7,680 bases of DNA from Clostridia bacterium (GTDB taxonomy: Bacteria > Bacillota > Clostridia > Christensenellales > Borkfalkiaceae): contig JAGCMG010000129.1 of assembly GCA_017646555.1 (NCBI GenBank), positions 1 to 7,680 of the forward strand, in the 5' to 3' direction. The notes under the pieces are model-generated. The model was given only the letters and a program-made list of their open reading frames with translations. It did no database searches and was not told the DNA's origin. Positions 1 to 7,532 of the stretch are shown one piece after another. Within the stretch, counting starts at the first letter, position 1; each line of letters opens with the position of its first letter. Made by a program: the position numbers and the translations under genes.

Positions 1-342
1 AGAATGGATAATCTTTCTGGTAGAAGTGACGATATGCTTAAAATTCGTGGTGTAAACGTATTCCCAAGTCAAATTGAAGAAGTAATTTTAAGTATTGAAG
101 AGTTAGGACCACACTATGAAATTATCGTAGAAAGAGAAGGCTATAACGATAAACTTACTGTTAGGGTTGAACTTAATACGGTAACCGATAGTTTTTCGGA
201 ATTAGAAAAGATATCGCTTAAAGTTAGAAATAAACTCAAAATAATGTTAGGGCTTGACGCAAAAGTAAAATTAGAATCGCCAAACACTTTACAAAGATTT
301 GAGGGTAAAGCAAAAAGAGTAAAAGATTTAAGGAGCAAATAA
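1..342 (+). CDS. paaK: Phenylacetate-CoA ligase paralogue 1, C-terminal fragment (5' end outside window)
   Basis: This is the C-terminal 113 codons of an AMP-forming aryl-CoA ligase, which activates an arylacetate such as phenylacetate to its CoA thioester with ATP in the cytoplasm. The frame is open to base 1, so the ATG at 4 is an internal Met and not the start. Its product aligns end to end with residues about 317-432 of the complete ligase at 2652-3950. Shared blocks are GRSDDML-IRGVNVFPSQ (the hinge and mobile C-terminal domain typical of PaaK) and PNTLQR-EGKA near the end, which carries the conserved lysine expected in the adenylation half-reaction. The TAA stop shares its last base with the iorA ATG, which suggests translational coupling. 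It differs from the second ligase mainly in the last 70 residues, so it is a diverged paralogue and not a recent copy. Substrate preference cannot be read from this fragment. Confidence 0.9.
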   Translation, partial: RMDNLSGRSDDMLKIRGVNVFPSQIEEVILSIEELGPHYEIIVEREGYNDKLTVRVELNTVTDSFSELEKISLKVRNKLKIMLGLDAKVKLESPNTLQRFEGKAKRVKDLRSK

Positions 343-2078
343 TGGACGAAAAGATAATTATGCTTGGTAACGATGCAATAGCAAGGGGCGCGTTTGAGGC
401 TGGCGTAAAAGTTTCAAGTGCATATCCAGGCACGCCAAGTACTGAAATTAGTGAAATTTTAGCAAAATATGAAGAAGTTTATACCGAATGGGCACCAAAC
501 GAAAAGGTAGCAGTTGAAGTTGCAGCAGGCGCTTCCATTTCGGGTGTTAGAAGTTTGGCTTGTATGAAACACGTAGGTTTAAACGTTGCAAGCGACCCAG
601 TTTATACGCTTTCATATACCGGCGTAAACGGTGGTATGGTAATCGTAGTTGCTGACGACCCAGGTTTAGCAAGTTCGCAAAACGAACAAGATACCAGAAT
701 GATTGCGCGTAGCGCACATTTACCTGTATTAGAACCATCTGATAGCCAAGAAGCGAAAGAGTTCATTAAATTTGCTTACGAAATAAGTGAAAAATACGAT
801 ACGCCTGTAATTTTAAGAACGACTACTAAACTTTCGCACTCACAAAGTATCGTTGAACTTAACGATAGAGTAGTTCCAGAAGATAAAGTTTATGAAAGAA
901 GCGTTCCTAAATACGTAATGATGCCTGCGTCTGCTATTGCAAGACATAAAGTTGTTGAGGCAAGGGAAGATAAATTAGCAGTTGATTCTTGTAACTTTTT
1001 CGTTAATAAGATTGAAGACGGCGATAAAAAGATAGGCTTTATCACTTCGGGCGTAGCATATCAATACGTTAAAGAAGTTATGCCTACTGCAAGCGTTCTT
1101 AAACTTGGTATGGTAAATCCACTCCCTAAAAAACTTATTGAAGATTTTATTAGTTCTGTTGAAACCGTTTACGTTTTTGAAGAACTTGAACCTGTTATTG
1201 AAGAACAAGTTAGAAGTTGGGGCTTAAACGTTAAGGGTAAGGAATGTTTCACAAAGCAAGGCGAATACAGCGCAAACTTATTAAAGAAAGTTTTATTCGG
1301 TGCTGACGACGTTGTTTTCGAAAAAGAAGAAACGCCTAACCGTCCACCGATTTTATGCCCGGGTTGTCCACATAGAAGCGTTTTCTCGGTGTTAAACAAA
1401 TTAAAAATCCACGCGGCTGGCGATATCGGTTGTTATACTTTAGGCGCAGTTGCACCGCTTAACGTAATCGATACGACTATTTGTATGGGCGCAAGTATTT
1501 CTGCACTTCACGGTATCGAAAAGGCTAAAGGTAAAGAATTTATTAAAAATTGGGTAGCCGTTATAGGTGATTCAACTTTCTTACATACGGGGGTAAACTC
1601 ACTTATCAATATGGTTTACAATAAGTCAACGGCAACCGTACTTATTTTAGATAACCGTACGACTGGTATGACTGGTCACCAAGAACACGCTGCAACGGGT
1701 AAAACCTTAAAAGGTGAAGATACATTTGCAATCGATTTAGCAGTTCTTTGTAAATCGGTAGGCGTTAAAAACGTTATTGAAGTAAACGCGTTCGATATCG
1801 CTAATTTAGAAAAAACCATAAAGCAAAGCGTTAACGGTGATGAACTTACCGTAATTATCGCAAAAGCACCGTGCGCGTTACTTAAAGGACAAAAATTCCC
1901 TAATAAATGCGTACCTGTTGCTGAAAAATGCGTACAATGCGGTATGTGCTTAAAAATAGGGTGTCCTGCACTCACAAAAACGCCAAATGGTATTAAAATT
2001 GACGAAACTATGTGTAACGGTTGTGGATTATGTATGAGTTACTGTAAATTCGGCGCAATCGAAAAGGTAGGTAGATAA
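342..2078 (+). CDS. iorA: Indolepyruvate:ferredoxin oxidoreductase, alpha subunit
   Basis: This is the large TPP-dependent subunit of IOR. With IorB and CoA it converts arylpyruvates (indolepyruvate, phenylpyruvate, hydroxyphenylpyruvate) to arylacetyl-CoA plus CO2 and reduced ferredoxin, in principle reversibly. The 578 residues match the usual length. The N-terminal pyrimidine-binding domain has YPGTPS (28-33) and NEKVAVEVA (about 53-61) with the glutamate expected to activate TPP. The C-terminal half has CPGCPHR (339-345), GDIGCYTLG (360-368) and the TPP/Mg motif GDSTFLHTG (409-417) through ILDN (435-438). The tail is a ferredoxin domain with two cysteine clusters: C530, C533, C536, C541 (CX2CX2CX4CP) and C558, C561, C564, C568 (CX2CX2CX3C). 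The start is supported by AGGAG at 331-335, six bases before the ATG, and by the one-base overlap with the upstream ligase stop. iorB follows after one base. Confidence 0.97.
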   Translation: MDEKIIMLGNDAIARGAFEAGVKVSSAYPGTPSTEISEILAKYEEVYTEWAPNEKVAVEVAAGASISGVRSLACMKHVGLNVASDPVYTLSYTGVNGGMVIVVADDPGLASSQNEQDTRMIARSAHLPVLEPSDSQEAKEFIKFAYEISEKYDTPVILRTTTKLSHSQSIVELNDRVVPEDKVYERSVPKYVMMPASAIARHKVVEAREDKLAVDSCNFFVNKIEDGDKKIGFITSGVAYQYVKEVMPTASVLKLGMVNPLPKKLIEDFISSVETVYVFEELEPVIEEQVRSWGLNVKGKECFTKQGEYSANLLKKVLFGADDVVFEKEETPNRPPILCPGCPHRSVFSVLNKLKIHAAGDIGCYTLGAVAPLNVIDTTICMGASISALHGIEKAKGKEFIKNWVAVIGDSTFLHTGVNSLINMVYNKSTATVLILDNRTTGMTGHQEHAATGKTLKGEDTFAIDLAVLCKSVGVKNVIEVNAFDIANLEKTIKQSVNGDELTVIIAKAPCALLKGQKFPNKCVPVAEKCVQCGMCLKIGCPALTKTPNGIKIDETMCNGCGLCMSYCKFGAIEKVGR

Positions 2079-2079
2079 T

Positions 2080-2640
2080 ATGAATATAATGGTAGTTGGC
2101 GTAGGTGGACAAGGTACGCTTTTAACAAGTAGAATTATAGGTAAAACTGCATTACAAGCAGGTTTTGACGTAAAACTTTCCGAAGTTCACGGTATGGCTC
2201 AAAGAGGTGGTAGTGTAGTAACTTTCGTTCGTTTTGGCGAAAAGGTATATGAACCAGTCGTTGAAGAAGGTAACGTTGACGTTTTAATATCTTTTGAAAG
2301 ACTTGAAGCAAAAAGATACGCTCACTTTTTGAAAAAAGACGGCGTTCTTATCGTAAACGATTGTAGAATAGACCCTATGACCGTAGTTATCGGTGCAAAA
2401 ACTTATCCTGAAAATATAATTGAAGCTTTATCAAAAGACCATACGGTTTATAAAATTGACGGTGGCGCTATCGCAAAAGAACTTGGCAATAGTAAAGTTT
2501 TAAATTCAGTCGTATTAGGATTAGCGGCAAAACATATAGGTTTTTCAGAAGAACAATGGATAGAAGTCCTTCAAAAAACCGTGCCACAAAAGACCATTGA
2601 AATCAACACGCTTGCATTTAAAGCAGGTTATGAAAAATAA
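2080..2640 (+). CDS. iorB: Indolepyruvate:ferredoxin oxidoreductase, beta subunit
   Basis: This is the small (gamma-type) subunit of the 2-oxoacid:ferredoxin oxidoreductase family and partner of IorA. The family domain is thought to take part in subunit assembly and CoA handling. The 186-residue length is close to the norm for IorB. The glycine-rich N-terminus GVGGQG (7-12) is followed by SEVHGMAQRGG (34-44), the signature of this domain, and NSVVLG (142-147) near the end. The start lies one base after the iorA stop, with a moderate ribosome binding site (AAAGG at 2063-2067, AGG at 2069-2071) inside the iorA end. Such close packing fits equal production of the two subunits. The frame is intact and base use is like that of its neighbours. 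Confidence 0.96.
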   Translation: MNIMVVGVGGQGTLLTSRIIGKTALQAGFDVKLSEVHGMAQRGGSVVTFVRFGEKVYEPVVEEGNVDVLISFERLEAKRYAHFLKKDGVLIVNDCRIDPMTVVIGAKTYPENIIEALSKDHTVYKIDGGAIAKELGNSKVLNSVVLGLAAKHIGFSEEQWIEVLQKTVPQKTIEINTLAFKAGYEK

Positions 2641-2651
2641 GGAGTGACAAA

Positions 2652-3950
2652 ATGATTTGGAACAAAGAAATTGAGACTATGTCACGTGAAGATATGACTA
2701 ATCTTCAAAGTGAAAGGCTTGTAAAACTTGTAAAATACGTTTACGATAACGTTGAGTTTTATCGCAAAAAAATGGATGCAGTAGGCGTTAAACCTGAAGA
2801 TATTAAAGATATTAAAGATATCGTTAAACTTCCATTTACTACAAAAAACGATTTGAGAGATAACTATCCGTTTGGTCTTTTTGCTGTTCCACACTCTGAT
2901 ATTGTAAGAATACACGCATCAAGTGGTACAACGGGTAAAGCAACCGTAGTTGGTTACACTAAGGCTGATATTGATATTTGGTCGGAATGTGTTGCAAGAT
3001 GTTTTAGTATGGCAAACGTTGATAAAGACGATATAGTTCAAATTGCTTACGGTTACGGCTTATTTACAGGTGGCTTAGGTGCGCATTACGGTGTTGAAAA
3101 AGTTGGTGCAATGGTCGTTCCTATGAGTACTGGTAACTCTAAAAAACTTACAACTATGATGGTTGACTTTGGCGCAACGGCTATCGCTTGTACTCCGTCT
3201 TACTTGTTACATATTTCGGAAGTTTTGCGTGATGAAGATTTACTTGATAAAATCAAGTTAAAATCGGCTATTTGTGGTGCTGAACCTTGGACTGAAAAAA
3301 TGCGTCACGAAATTGAAACAAGACTTAATATTAAAGCGCACGATATTTATGGTTTAAGTGAAGTTATGGGGCCGGGTGTTGCGTGCGATTGTGAATATCA
3401 CGAAGGTTTACATATTTGTGAAGACCATTTCTATCCGGAAATTATTGATTCAGCAACGTTAGAGCCGGTTGCCGACGGCGAAACTGGTGAACTTGTTTTC
3501 ACTACTTTAACAAAGCAAGGTTTACCGCTTATTCGTTATAGAACTAAAGACTTAACGAGCATTTCACACGATACTTGTAAATGTGGTAGAACGAGCGCAA
3601 GAATTTCACGCTTTAAGGGTAGAAGCGACGACATGCTTATTATTCGTGGTGTAAACGTATTCCCGAGCCAAGTAGAAGCCGCTTTAATCGAAGTTGAAGA
3701 AGTAACTCCACACTATATGATGATAGTTGATAGAGTAAACAATTTAGATACTCTTGAAATTCAAGTAGAAATAGATTCAAAATATTATACCGACGAAATT
3801 AAAGGTATAGAAAAATTAACCAAGAAGATTACACACGTAATACAGCAAGCGTTAGGGCTTTCGGCAAAAATTAAACTTGTTGGACCTAACACTTTACAAA
3901 GAAGTGAAGGCAAAGCCGTTCACGTAATAGATAATCGTAAACTTTACTAA
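2652..3950 (+). CDS. paaK: Phenylacetate-CoA ligase paralogue 2 (complete)
   Basis: This is an AMP-forming phenylacetate/arylacetate-CoA ligase of the ANL superfamily (ATP + arylacetate + CoA to arylacetyl-CoA + AMP + PPi). Its 432 residues are the full PaaK length. Seen in order are the phosphate-binding loop SSGTTGK (90-96), the adenylate-binding motif YGLSE (233-237), YRTKD (296-300) with the ribose-binding aspartate region, a CXC pair in DTCKCGR (307-313), the hinge block GRSDDMLIIRGVNVFPSQ (323-340), and K421 in SEGKAV as the probable C-terminal catalytic lysine. The start is fixed by AAGGAG at 2639-2644, overlapping the iorB stop. Being next to iorAB suggests it makes or consumes the same arylacetyl-CoA. 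Indoleacetate or hydroxyphenylacetate are as plausible as phenylacetate. A related ligase ends at 342, so the operon carries two. Confidence 0.95.
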   Translation: MIWNKEIETMSREDMTNLQSERLVKLVKYVYDNVEFYRKKMDAVGVKPEDIKDIKDIVKLPFTTKNDLRDNYPFGLFAVPHSDIVRIHASSGTTGKATVVGYTKADIDIWSECVARCFSMANVDKDDIVQIAYGYGLFTGGLGAHYGVEKVGAMVVPMSTGNSKKLTTMMVDFGATAIACTPSYLLHISEVLRDEDLLDKIKLKSAICGAEPWTEKMRHEIETRLNIKAHDIYGLSEVMGPGVACDCEYHEGLHICEDHFYPEIIDSATLEPVADGETGELVFTTLTKQGLPLIRYRTKDLTSISHDTCKCGRTSARISRFKGRSDDMLIIRGVNVFPSQVEAALIEVEEVTPHYMMIVDRVNNLDTLEIQVEIDSKYYTDEIKGIEKLTKKITHVIQQALGLSAKIKLVGPNTLQRSEGKAVHVIDNRKLY

Positions 3951-3967
3951 TAGGGGGAATTAAAATT

Positions 3968-4396
3968 ATGACAGCAAAACAATTATCCGTTTTTATCGAA
4001 AATAGACACGGTAGACTTGGTGAAGTATTAAATGTTTTAAGAAAAAACGACGTAAATATTATTTCTATGAGTTTAGCAGATACAACTGAATACGGTTTAT
4101 TAAGACTTATCGTTAACAATCCTGAAAGTGGTAGAGAAGCGCTTTTAGCAGAAGGTTATTCAAGTATGTTAACAGACGTTTTAGTTATTAAAATTCCACA
4201 TAAAGCAGGTAGTCTACAAGAAATTTTACAAATTATTTCTGATAAAAACGTAAGTATTGAATATATGTACGGCTTATCAATCGAAGGTGAAGATGCTTCA
4301 GTCGTTATGAAAACGAACGATTTAGAACTTGCTTGTGATGTTTTAAAGAAAAATAATATAGATACTTTAACGGCTAAAGAACTTTCAAACCACTAA
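3968..4396 (+). CDS. Tandem ACT-domain protein, probable amino acid sensor
   Basis: This is a small cytoplasmic protein of 142 residues made only of two ACT-type ligand-binding domains, about 5-65 and 71-135. Each begins with the usual strand-turn-helix pattern: LSVFIENRHGRLGEVLNVL, then VLVIKIPHKAGSLQEILQII, with the conserved glycine at the loop before the first helix. No catalytic or DNA-binding domain is attached. ACT domains generally bind amino acids or similar small ligands. Proteins of this build often sit beside paaK and iorAB in clostridia, so an aromatic amino acid or aryl acid ligand is a reasonable inference but is not shown here. The start is supported by AGGGGG at 3952-3957, with a spacing of ten bases. 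It lies 17 bases after the ligase stop and one base before the amidohydrolase ATG. Confidence 0.9.
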   Translation: MTAKQLSVFIENRHGRLGEVLNVLRKNDVNIISMSLADTTEYGLLRLIVNNPESGREALLAEGYSSMLTDVLVIKIPHKAGSLQEILQIISDKNVSIEYMYGLSIEGEDASVVMKTNDLELACDVLKKNNIDTLTAKELSNH

Positions 4397-4397
4397 A

Positions 4398-5215
4398 ATG
4401 ATTATCGATTTTCACGCGCATATTTTTCCCGATAAAATTGCCGATAAAACGATTGACGCGCTATCAAAAATTAGTAATATTAAAGCGCATACAAACGGTA
4501 CTGTTTGTGGTTTAGAAAACAGTATGGTTAGTAGTGGTGTAACATTTCCGTTAACTTACCCGTTTTAACTAACCCTAATCAGTTTGAAAGTGTAACGCGT
4601 TTTGCTCTTGAGATAAATAAAAATTTCAACGAAAATACGGGTAAAATCATATCTTTTGCAGGTATTCATCCAAATATTGAGGGTATTGAAGGGAAAACCC
4701 GTTATCTAAAAGAGCAAGGATTTTTAGGCATAAAAATACACCCTGATTATCAAGAAACTTTTGTTGACGACGATAACTACTATAAGATATTAAAATGCGC
4801 TAAAGATAACGATTTAATCGTCGTAACGCACGCTGGGATTGATAGGGGTTATATCGGTCAGCCAATCAAGTGCACGCCAGAACGCGTATTAAAACTGCTT
4901 GATAGGCTTGGTGGGTATTCAAAATTCGTGATTGCACATTTAGGTGGGGAAGAACTTTTTGAAGAAACTTATTCAAATTTAGCGGGTAAAGATATTTACT
5001 TTGATACTTCGTTCGTTCTTAATGATTTTGGACAAGAAAAGTTTAATAAGTTATTAACAAAACACGGTGTAGACAAAATTTTATTTGCAACTGATAGCCC
5101 GTGGCGCGCGCAAGATGCCGAAATGAAAATCTTAAAATCTTACGGATTAGACCAAGAAATACAAAATAAAATCTTTTATAAAAACGCCTTACAGTTATTA
5201 GGCTTGGAGAAATAA
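4398..5215 (+). pseudogene. Amidohydrolase (amidohydrolase_2 / TIM-barrel metal-dependent hydrolase), broken by a -1 frameshift
   Basis: This is a metal-dependent hydrolase or decarboxylase of the amidohydrolase_2 group, substrate unknown. The first frame begins at 4398 with DFHAHIFPD, including the HXH metal pair H6/H8, and is read normally to Val48 (4539-4541). It then runs into TAA at 4566-4568. The rest of the protein continues in the -1 frame from ATT at 4544 to the stop at 5213-5215, with family motifs AGIHPN, GIKIHPDYQ, VTHAGID, CTPERVL, AHLGG and ATDSPW. One missing base in the AAC at 4541-4543 explains the break; restoring it gives SGVN-ISVNLPVLTNP and a 272-residue protein of normal length. 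The downstream part shows no other stop or decay, so this is either a sequencing or assembly deletion or a very recent mutation. The gene starts one base after the ACT stop without a clear Shine-Dalgarno and abuts the aminotransferase, so coupling is likely. Confidence 0.88.
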
Positions 5216-6409
5216 ATGTTAAATGAAAAAATGTTCGCTTTGGGTAATAAGCGTTCAATCATTAGAGAAATCTTTGAATATTGCAAAAAAAGAGGCGCTG
5301 AAATCGGACCTGAAAACGTGTACGATTTTTCTATCGGTAATCCAAGTGTTGAACCACCTATCGATATTAAAGAAACTCTTATAAATCTTATTGAAAACGA
5401 AAATTCAGTTTTGCTTCACGGTTATACTTCGGCGCAAGGCGATTATTCAGTAAGAAAGGCTGTTGCTGATAATATAAATGAAAATTTTTCGCTTTTTTTA
5501 TCGCCTGATAATATTTATATGACCTGTGGCGCAGCGGCATCTTTAACTATTTCATTAAAAGCACTTTTTAACAAGGGCGACGAATGTATAGTTTTCGCTC
5601 CGTTTTTTACTGAGTATCGCGTTTTCATTGAGAACGCTGAGGGCAAAGTGGTCGTTTCTATGCCGGAAGAAAAGACTTTCCAAATAGATATAAACGATTT
5701 TGAAAGTAAAATAAACACAAATACAAAAGCCGTAATAATCAACTCACCAAACAATCCAAGTGGTGTTGTTTATAGCGAAGAAACGATTAAAAAAGTCGTT
5801 GAAGTTTTAGTTAAAAAGCAATTAGAATACAATCATCCGATTTACCTTATTGCTGACGAGCCTTATAGAGAATTAGTCTATAACGGTGTTAAAGTTCCGT
5901 ATTTAATGAATTATTACGACAATACTTTAGTTTGTTATTCTTACTCAAAAGCCTTATCGTTGCCGGGCGAAAGAATAGGCTATATTGCAGTTAATCCAAA
6001 AATGCAAAACGCAAAAGACGTATATCTTGCCGTTTGTGGTGCAGGTAGGTCTTTAGGGTACGTTTGCGCGCCAAGTTTATTCCAACAAGTAATCGGCAAA
6101 ACGATGGGTGCTAAAGTAGACGTTAATATCTACAAAGAAAATAGAGATATTTTATATAATAGTCTAACCGAATTCGGTTATGAGTGCGTTAAGCCAGACG
6201 GCGCGTTCTATCTTTTCGTTAAAGCGCTTGAAGACGATGCTTTTAAATTTTTTGAAAAGGCAAAACAAAAAGAAATTTTAGTCGTTCCGTGTGATGACTT
6301 CGGTGTTAAAGGCTACGTTAGAATTGCCTATTGCGTAAATAAGGAAAGAATAGTAAATTCACTTCCATCATTTAAAGCACTAGCCGAAGAATACGGCGTA
6401 AAAGCATAA
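5216..6409 (+). CDS. PLP-dependent class I/II aminotransferase, probably aromatic
   Basis: This is a fold-type I aminotransferase of 397 residues. It has the N-terminal FSIGNPSVEPP (38-48), the cofactor-phosphate region CGAAASL (104-110), NSPNNPSG (176-183), D214 in ADEPYR (pairs with the PLP pyridine nitrogen), YSYSK with the Schiff-base lysine K245, R253 in GERIGY, and R369 in GYVRIAY as the expected substrate carboxylate arginine. These are all the usual active-site residues, so it should be functional. The exact substrate is not encoded in these motifs. Its place as last gene of an iorAB-ligase operon suggests transfer between aromatic amino acids and arylpyruvates, the IOR substrates; aspartate or alanine aminotransferase activity is the alternative. 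The start directly follows the amidohydrolase stop, with GGAG at 5206-5209 six bases upstream. A terminator hairpin follows at 6423. Confidence 0.93.
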   Translation: MLNEKMFALGNKRSIIREIFEYCKKRGAEIGPENVYDFSIGNPSVEPPIDIKETLINLIENENSVLLHGYTSAQGDYSVRKAVADNINENFSLFLSPDNIYMTCGAAASLTISLKALFNKGDECIVFAPFFTEYRVFIENAEGKVVVSMPEEKTFQIDINDFESKINTNTKAVIINSPNNPSGVVYSEETIKKVVEVLVKKQLEYNHPIYLIADEPYRELVYNGVKVPYLMNYYDNTLVCYSYSKALSLPGERIGYIAVNPKMQNAKDVYLAVCGAGRSLGYVCAPSLFQQVIGKTMGAKVDVNIYKENRDILYNSLTEFGYECVKPDGAFYLFVKALEDDAFKFFEKAKQKEILVVPCDDFGVKGYVRIAYCVNKERIVNSLPSFKALAEEYGVKA

Positions 6410-6422
6410 TTAAATTAAAAAT

Positions 6423-6456
6423 AAAAGAACTTTACAAAAAAGTAAAGTTCTTTTTT
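6423..6456. terminator. Bidirectional intrinsic terminator between convergent genes
   Basis: A perfect inverted repeat pairs GAACTTTAC (6427-6435) with GTAAAGTTC (6442-6450) around a six-A loop. It extends through AAAA (6423-6426) and TTTT (6451-6454) into a T-run to 6456. The T-run ends + strand transcription 14 bases after the aminotransferase stop. Read on the other strand the A-run becomes a U-tract, so the same hairpin can end the spmAB transcript, whose stop codon is at 6458-6460. Confidence 0.88.
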
Positions 6457-6457
6457 A

Positions 6458-6964
6458 TTATAAAATTTTACAAATTAAACACGCAAAGCAAAAGGAAATA
6501 AAAGACGCTATTAAACTTATCGCTATTGCTTTTATTGGTGGTTTACTTTTAGCCGTTGCAAAATACACGCTTGCTACGTAAAAAACCGTTTCGCTTGAAC
6601 CGTAAATTGCCGACGCGCATCTTGCTAAATAGCCGTCAACACCGTATTTAGAATAAATTTCGGATAAAACTGCAAGTGAGCCACTACCCGAAAAAGGCTT
6701 TATTAACACTAATTTAGATAATTCAGTCGGTATTCCAAAAAGGTTAAAGATTGGTGAAAGGATTTTTTCTAATAAAGAGCCAACGCCACTAATTTGTAAA
6801 AGTTCAGTTAAAATTAAAATTGCAGTTAGGTAGGGGAATACGCTTAAAACAAAAGGAACTGACGATTTTGCGCCCTCAATAAAAGCGTCGTAAGGCTTAA
6901 CTTTTTTAATTATCGCATATAAAAATATCGCAATAAAAAGTATAGGTATAAAATATGCCGACAT
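6458..6964 (-). CDS. spmB: Spore maturation protein B
   Basis: This is an integral membrane protein of the nucleoside-recognition (Gate) domain family. In Bacillus SpmB works with SpmA in spore core dehydration and is needed for full heat resistance; the transported substrate is unknown. It has 168 residues, close to family length. There is a hydrophobic N-terminal segment (4-20), membrane segments around 36-55 and 124-137, and a C-terminal one (145-166). The family signature KPFSGSGS lies at 89-96 and YGSSETVFY at 121-129. The start is set by AAAAGG (minus strand, 6976-6971) inside the end of spmA, six bases before the ATG. It lies three bases after spmA, so the two are surely co-transcribed. 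It is unrelated in function to the convergent aryl-acid operon. Confidence 0.95.
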   Translation of the reverse strand: MSAYFIPILFIAIFLYAIIKKVKPYDAFIEGAKSSVPFVLSVFPYLTAILILTELLQISGVGSLLEKILSPIFNLFGIPTELSKLVLIKPFSGSGSLAVLSEIYSKYGVDGYLARCASAIYGSSETVFYVASVYFATAKSKPPIKAIAISLIASFISFCFACLICKIL

Positions 6965-6967
6965 AAT

Positions 6968-7516
6968 TTACCTTTTAATAAAAATTTTAACTAAAATTAT
7001 ACCGATAACGCAAGATAGCATTGTCGTTAAAATGGTAGGAATTATAATATCTGACGGATTTATCGCACCTAAACTACTTCTTAACGCTATTACGGAAGTT
7101 GGTATAAGTTGGATGCTTGTCGCGTTCAAAACGAAAAACATCGATATACGGTAGTCGCTATTTTTTCTTTTTTCAAGTTCTAAAATGCTTTTAATCCCCA
7201 TAGGTGTAGTCGCGCCACTCATACCAAGCATATTCGCCGAAATATTTAGTGAAATATATTCGTTTTCTTTTTCGCTTAGATTTCCAAATAGTAGTTTGTT
7301 TACGGGTTTAAAAAGTTTAGCAAATTTATTTGAAAGGTTGCTTTTTTCAAAAATAGAAAAAATCCCAAGCCAAACGGTATACACGACTATTAGATTAAGA
7401 GATAGTTCAAGCGCCTTTTCACCACCCGAAAGTAGGGTTGAAAGGGTTTTTTCGGGACTAAAAAAGGTCAGTGCTAATACTGATAAGCAAAAACATACGG
7501 TAAAAATTATATTCAT
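6968..7516 (-). CDS. spmA: Spore maturation protein A
   Basis: This is the membrane partner of SpmB in spore maturation and also a nucleoside-recognition-domain protein. It has 182 residues, slightly shorter than Bacillus SpmA as I recall it. Hydrophobic segments are seen at about 2-18, 38-56, 125-145 and 157-178. The core signature NISANMLGMSGATTPMGIKS spans 91-110. The ATG at 7516 is the only start candidate near the conserved N-terminal membrane segment; no in-frame start is visible just upstream. No good Shine-Dalgarno precedes it (the leader reads AAAGTTTAAT before the ATG), so translation initiation may be weak or use an unusual leader. It is divergent from metG, with a 95-base shared upstream region. 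In Bacillus this pair is expressed under mother-cell sigma-E control; only a weak resemblance to such a promoter is seen here. Confidence 0.94.
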   Translation of the reverse strand: MNIIFTVCFCLSVLALTFFSPEKTLSTLLSGGEKALELSLNLIVVYTVWLGIFSIFEKSNLSNKFAKLFKPVNKLLFGNLSEKENEYISLNISANMLGMSGATTPMGIKSILELEKRKNSDYRISMFFVLNATSIQLIPTSVIALRSSLGAINPSDIIIPTILTTMLSCVIGIILVKIFIKR

Positions 7517-7532
7517 ATTAAACTTTATGAAG

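Noticed and set aside
4..342. Stand-alone 112-residue protein starting at the ATG at 4
   Set aside because: The frame is open to the window edge and the product matches only the C-terminal third of PaaK, so this Met is internal to a larger gene.
1676..1975. 99-codon antisense open frame within iorA
   Set aside because: It is opposite the TPP-binding and ferredoxin-coding part of iorA and has no domain or ribosome binding site of its own.
4536..4568. Programmed -1 ribosomal frameshift in the amidohydrolase
   Set aside because: No slippery heptamer is present at the joint and amidohydrolases are not known to use recoding; a one-base deletion is simpler.
4928..5215. Separate 95-residue protein starting at 4928
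   Set aside because: The same frame continues upstream to 4544 with amidohydrolase motifs; the ATT before the family motif AHLGG is in the middle of the barrel, so it is part of the frameshifted gene.
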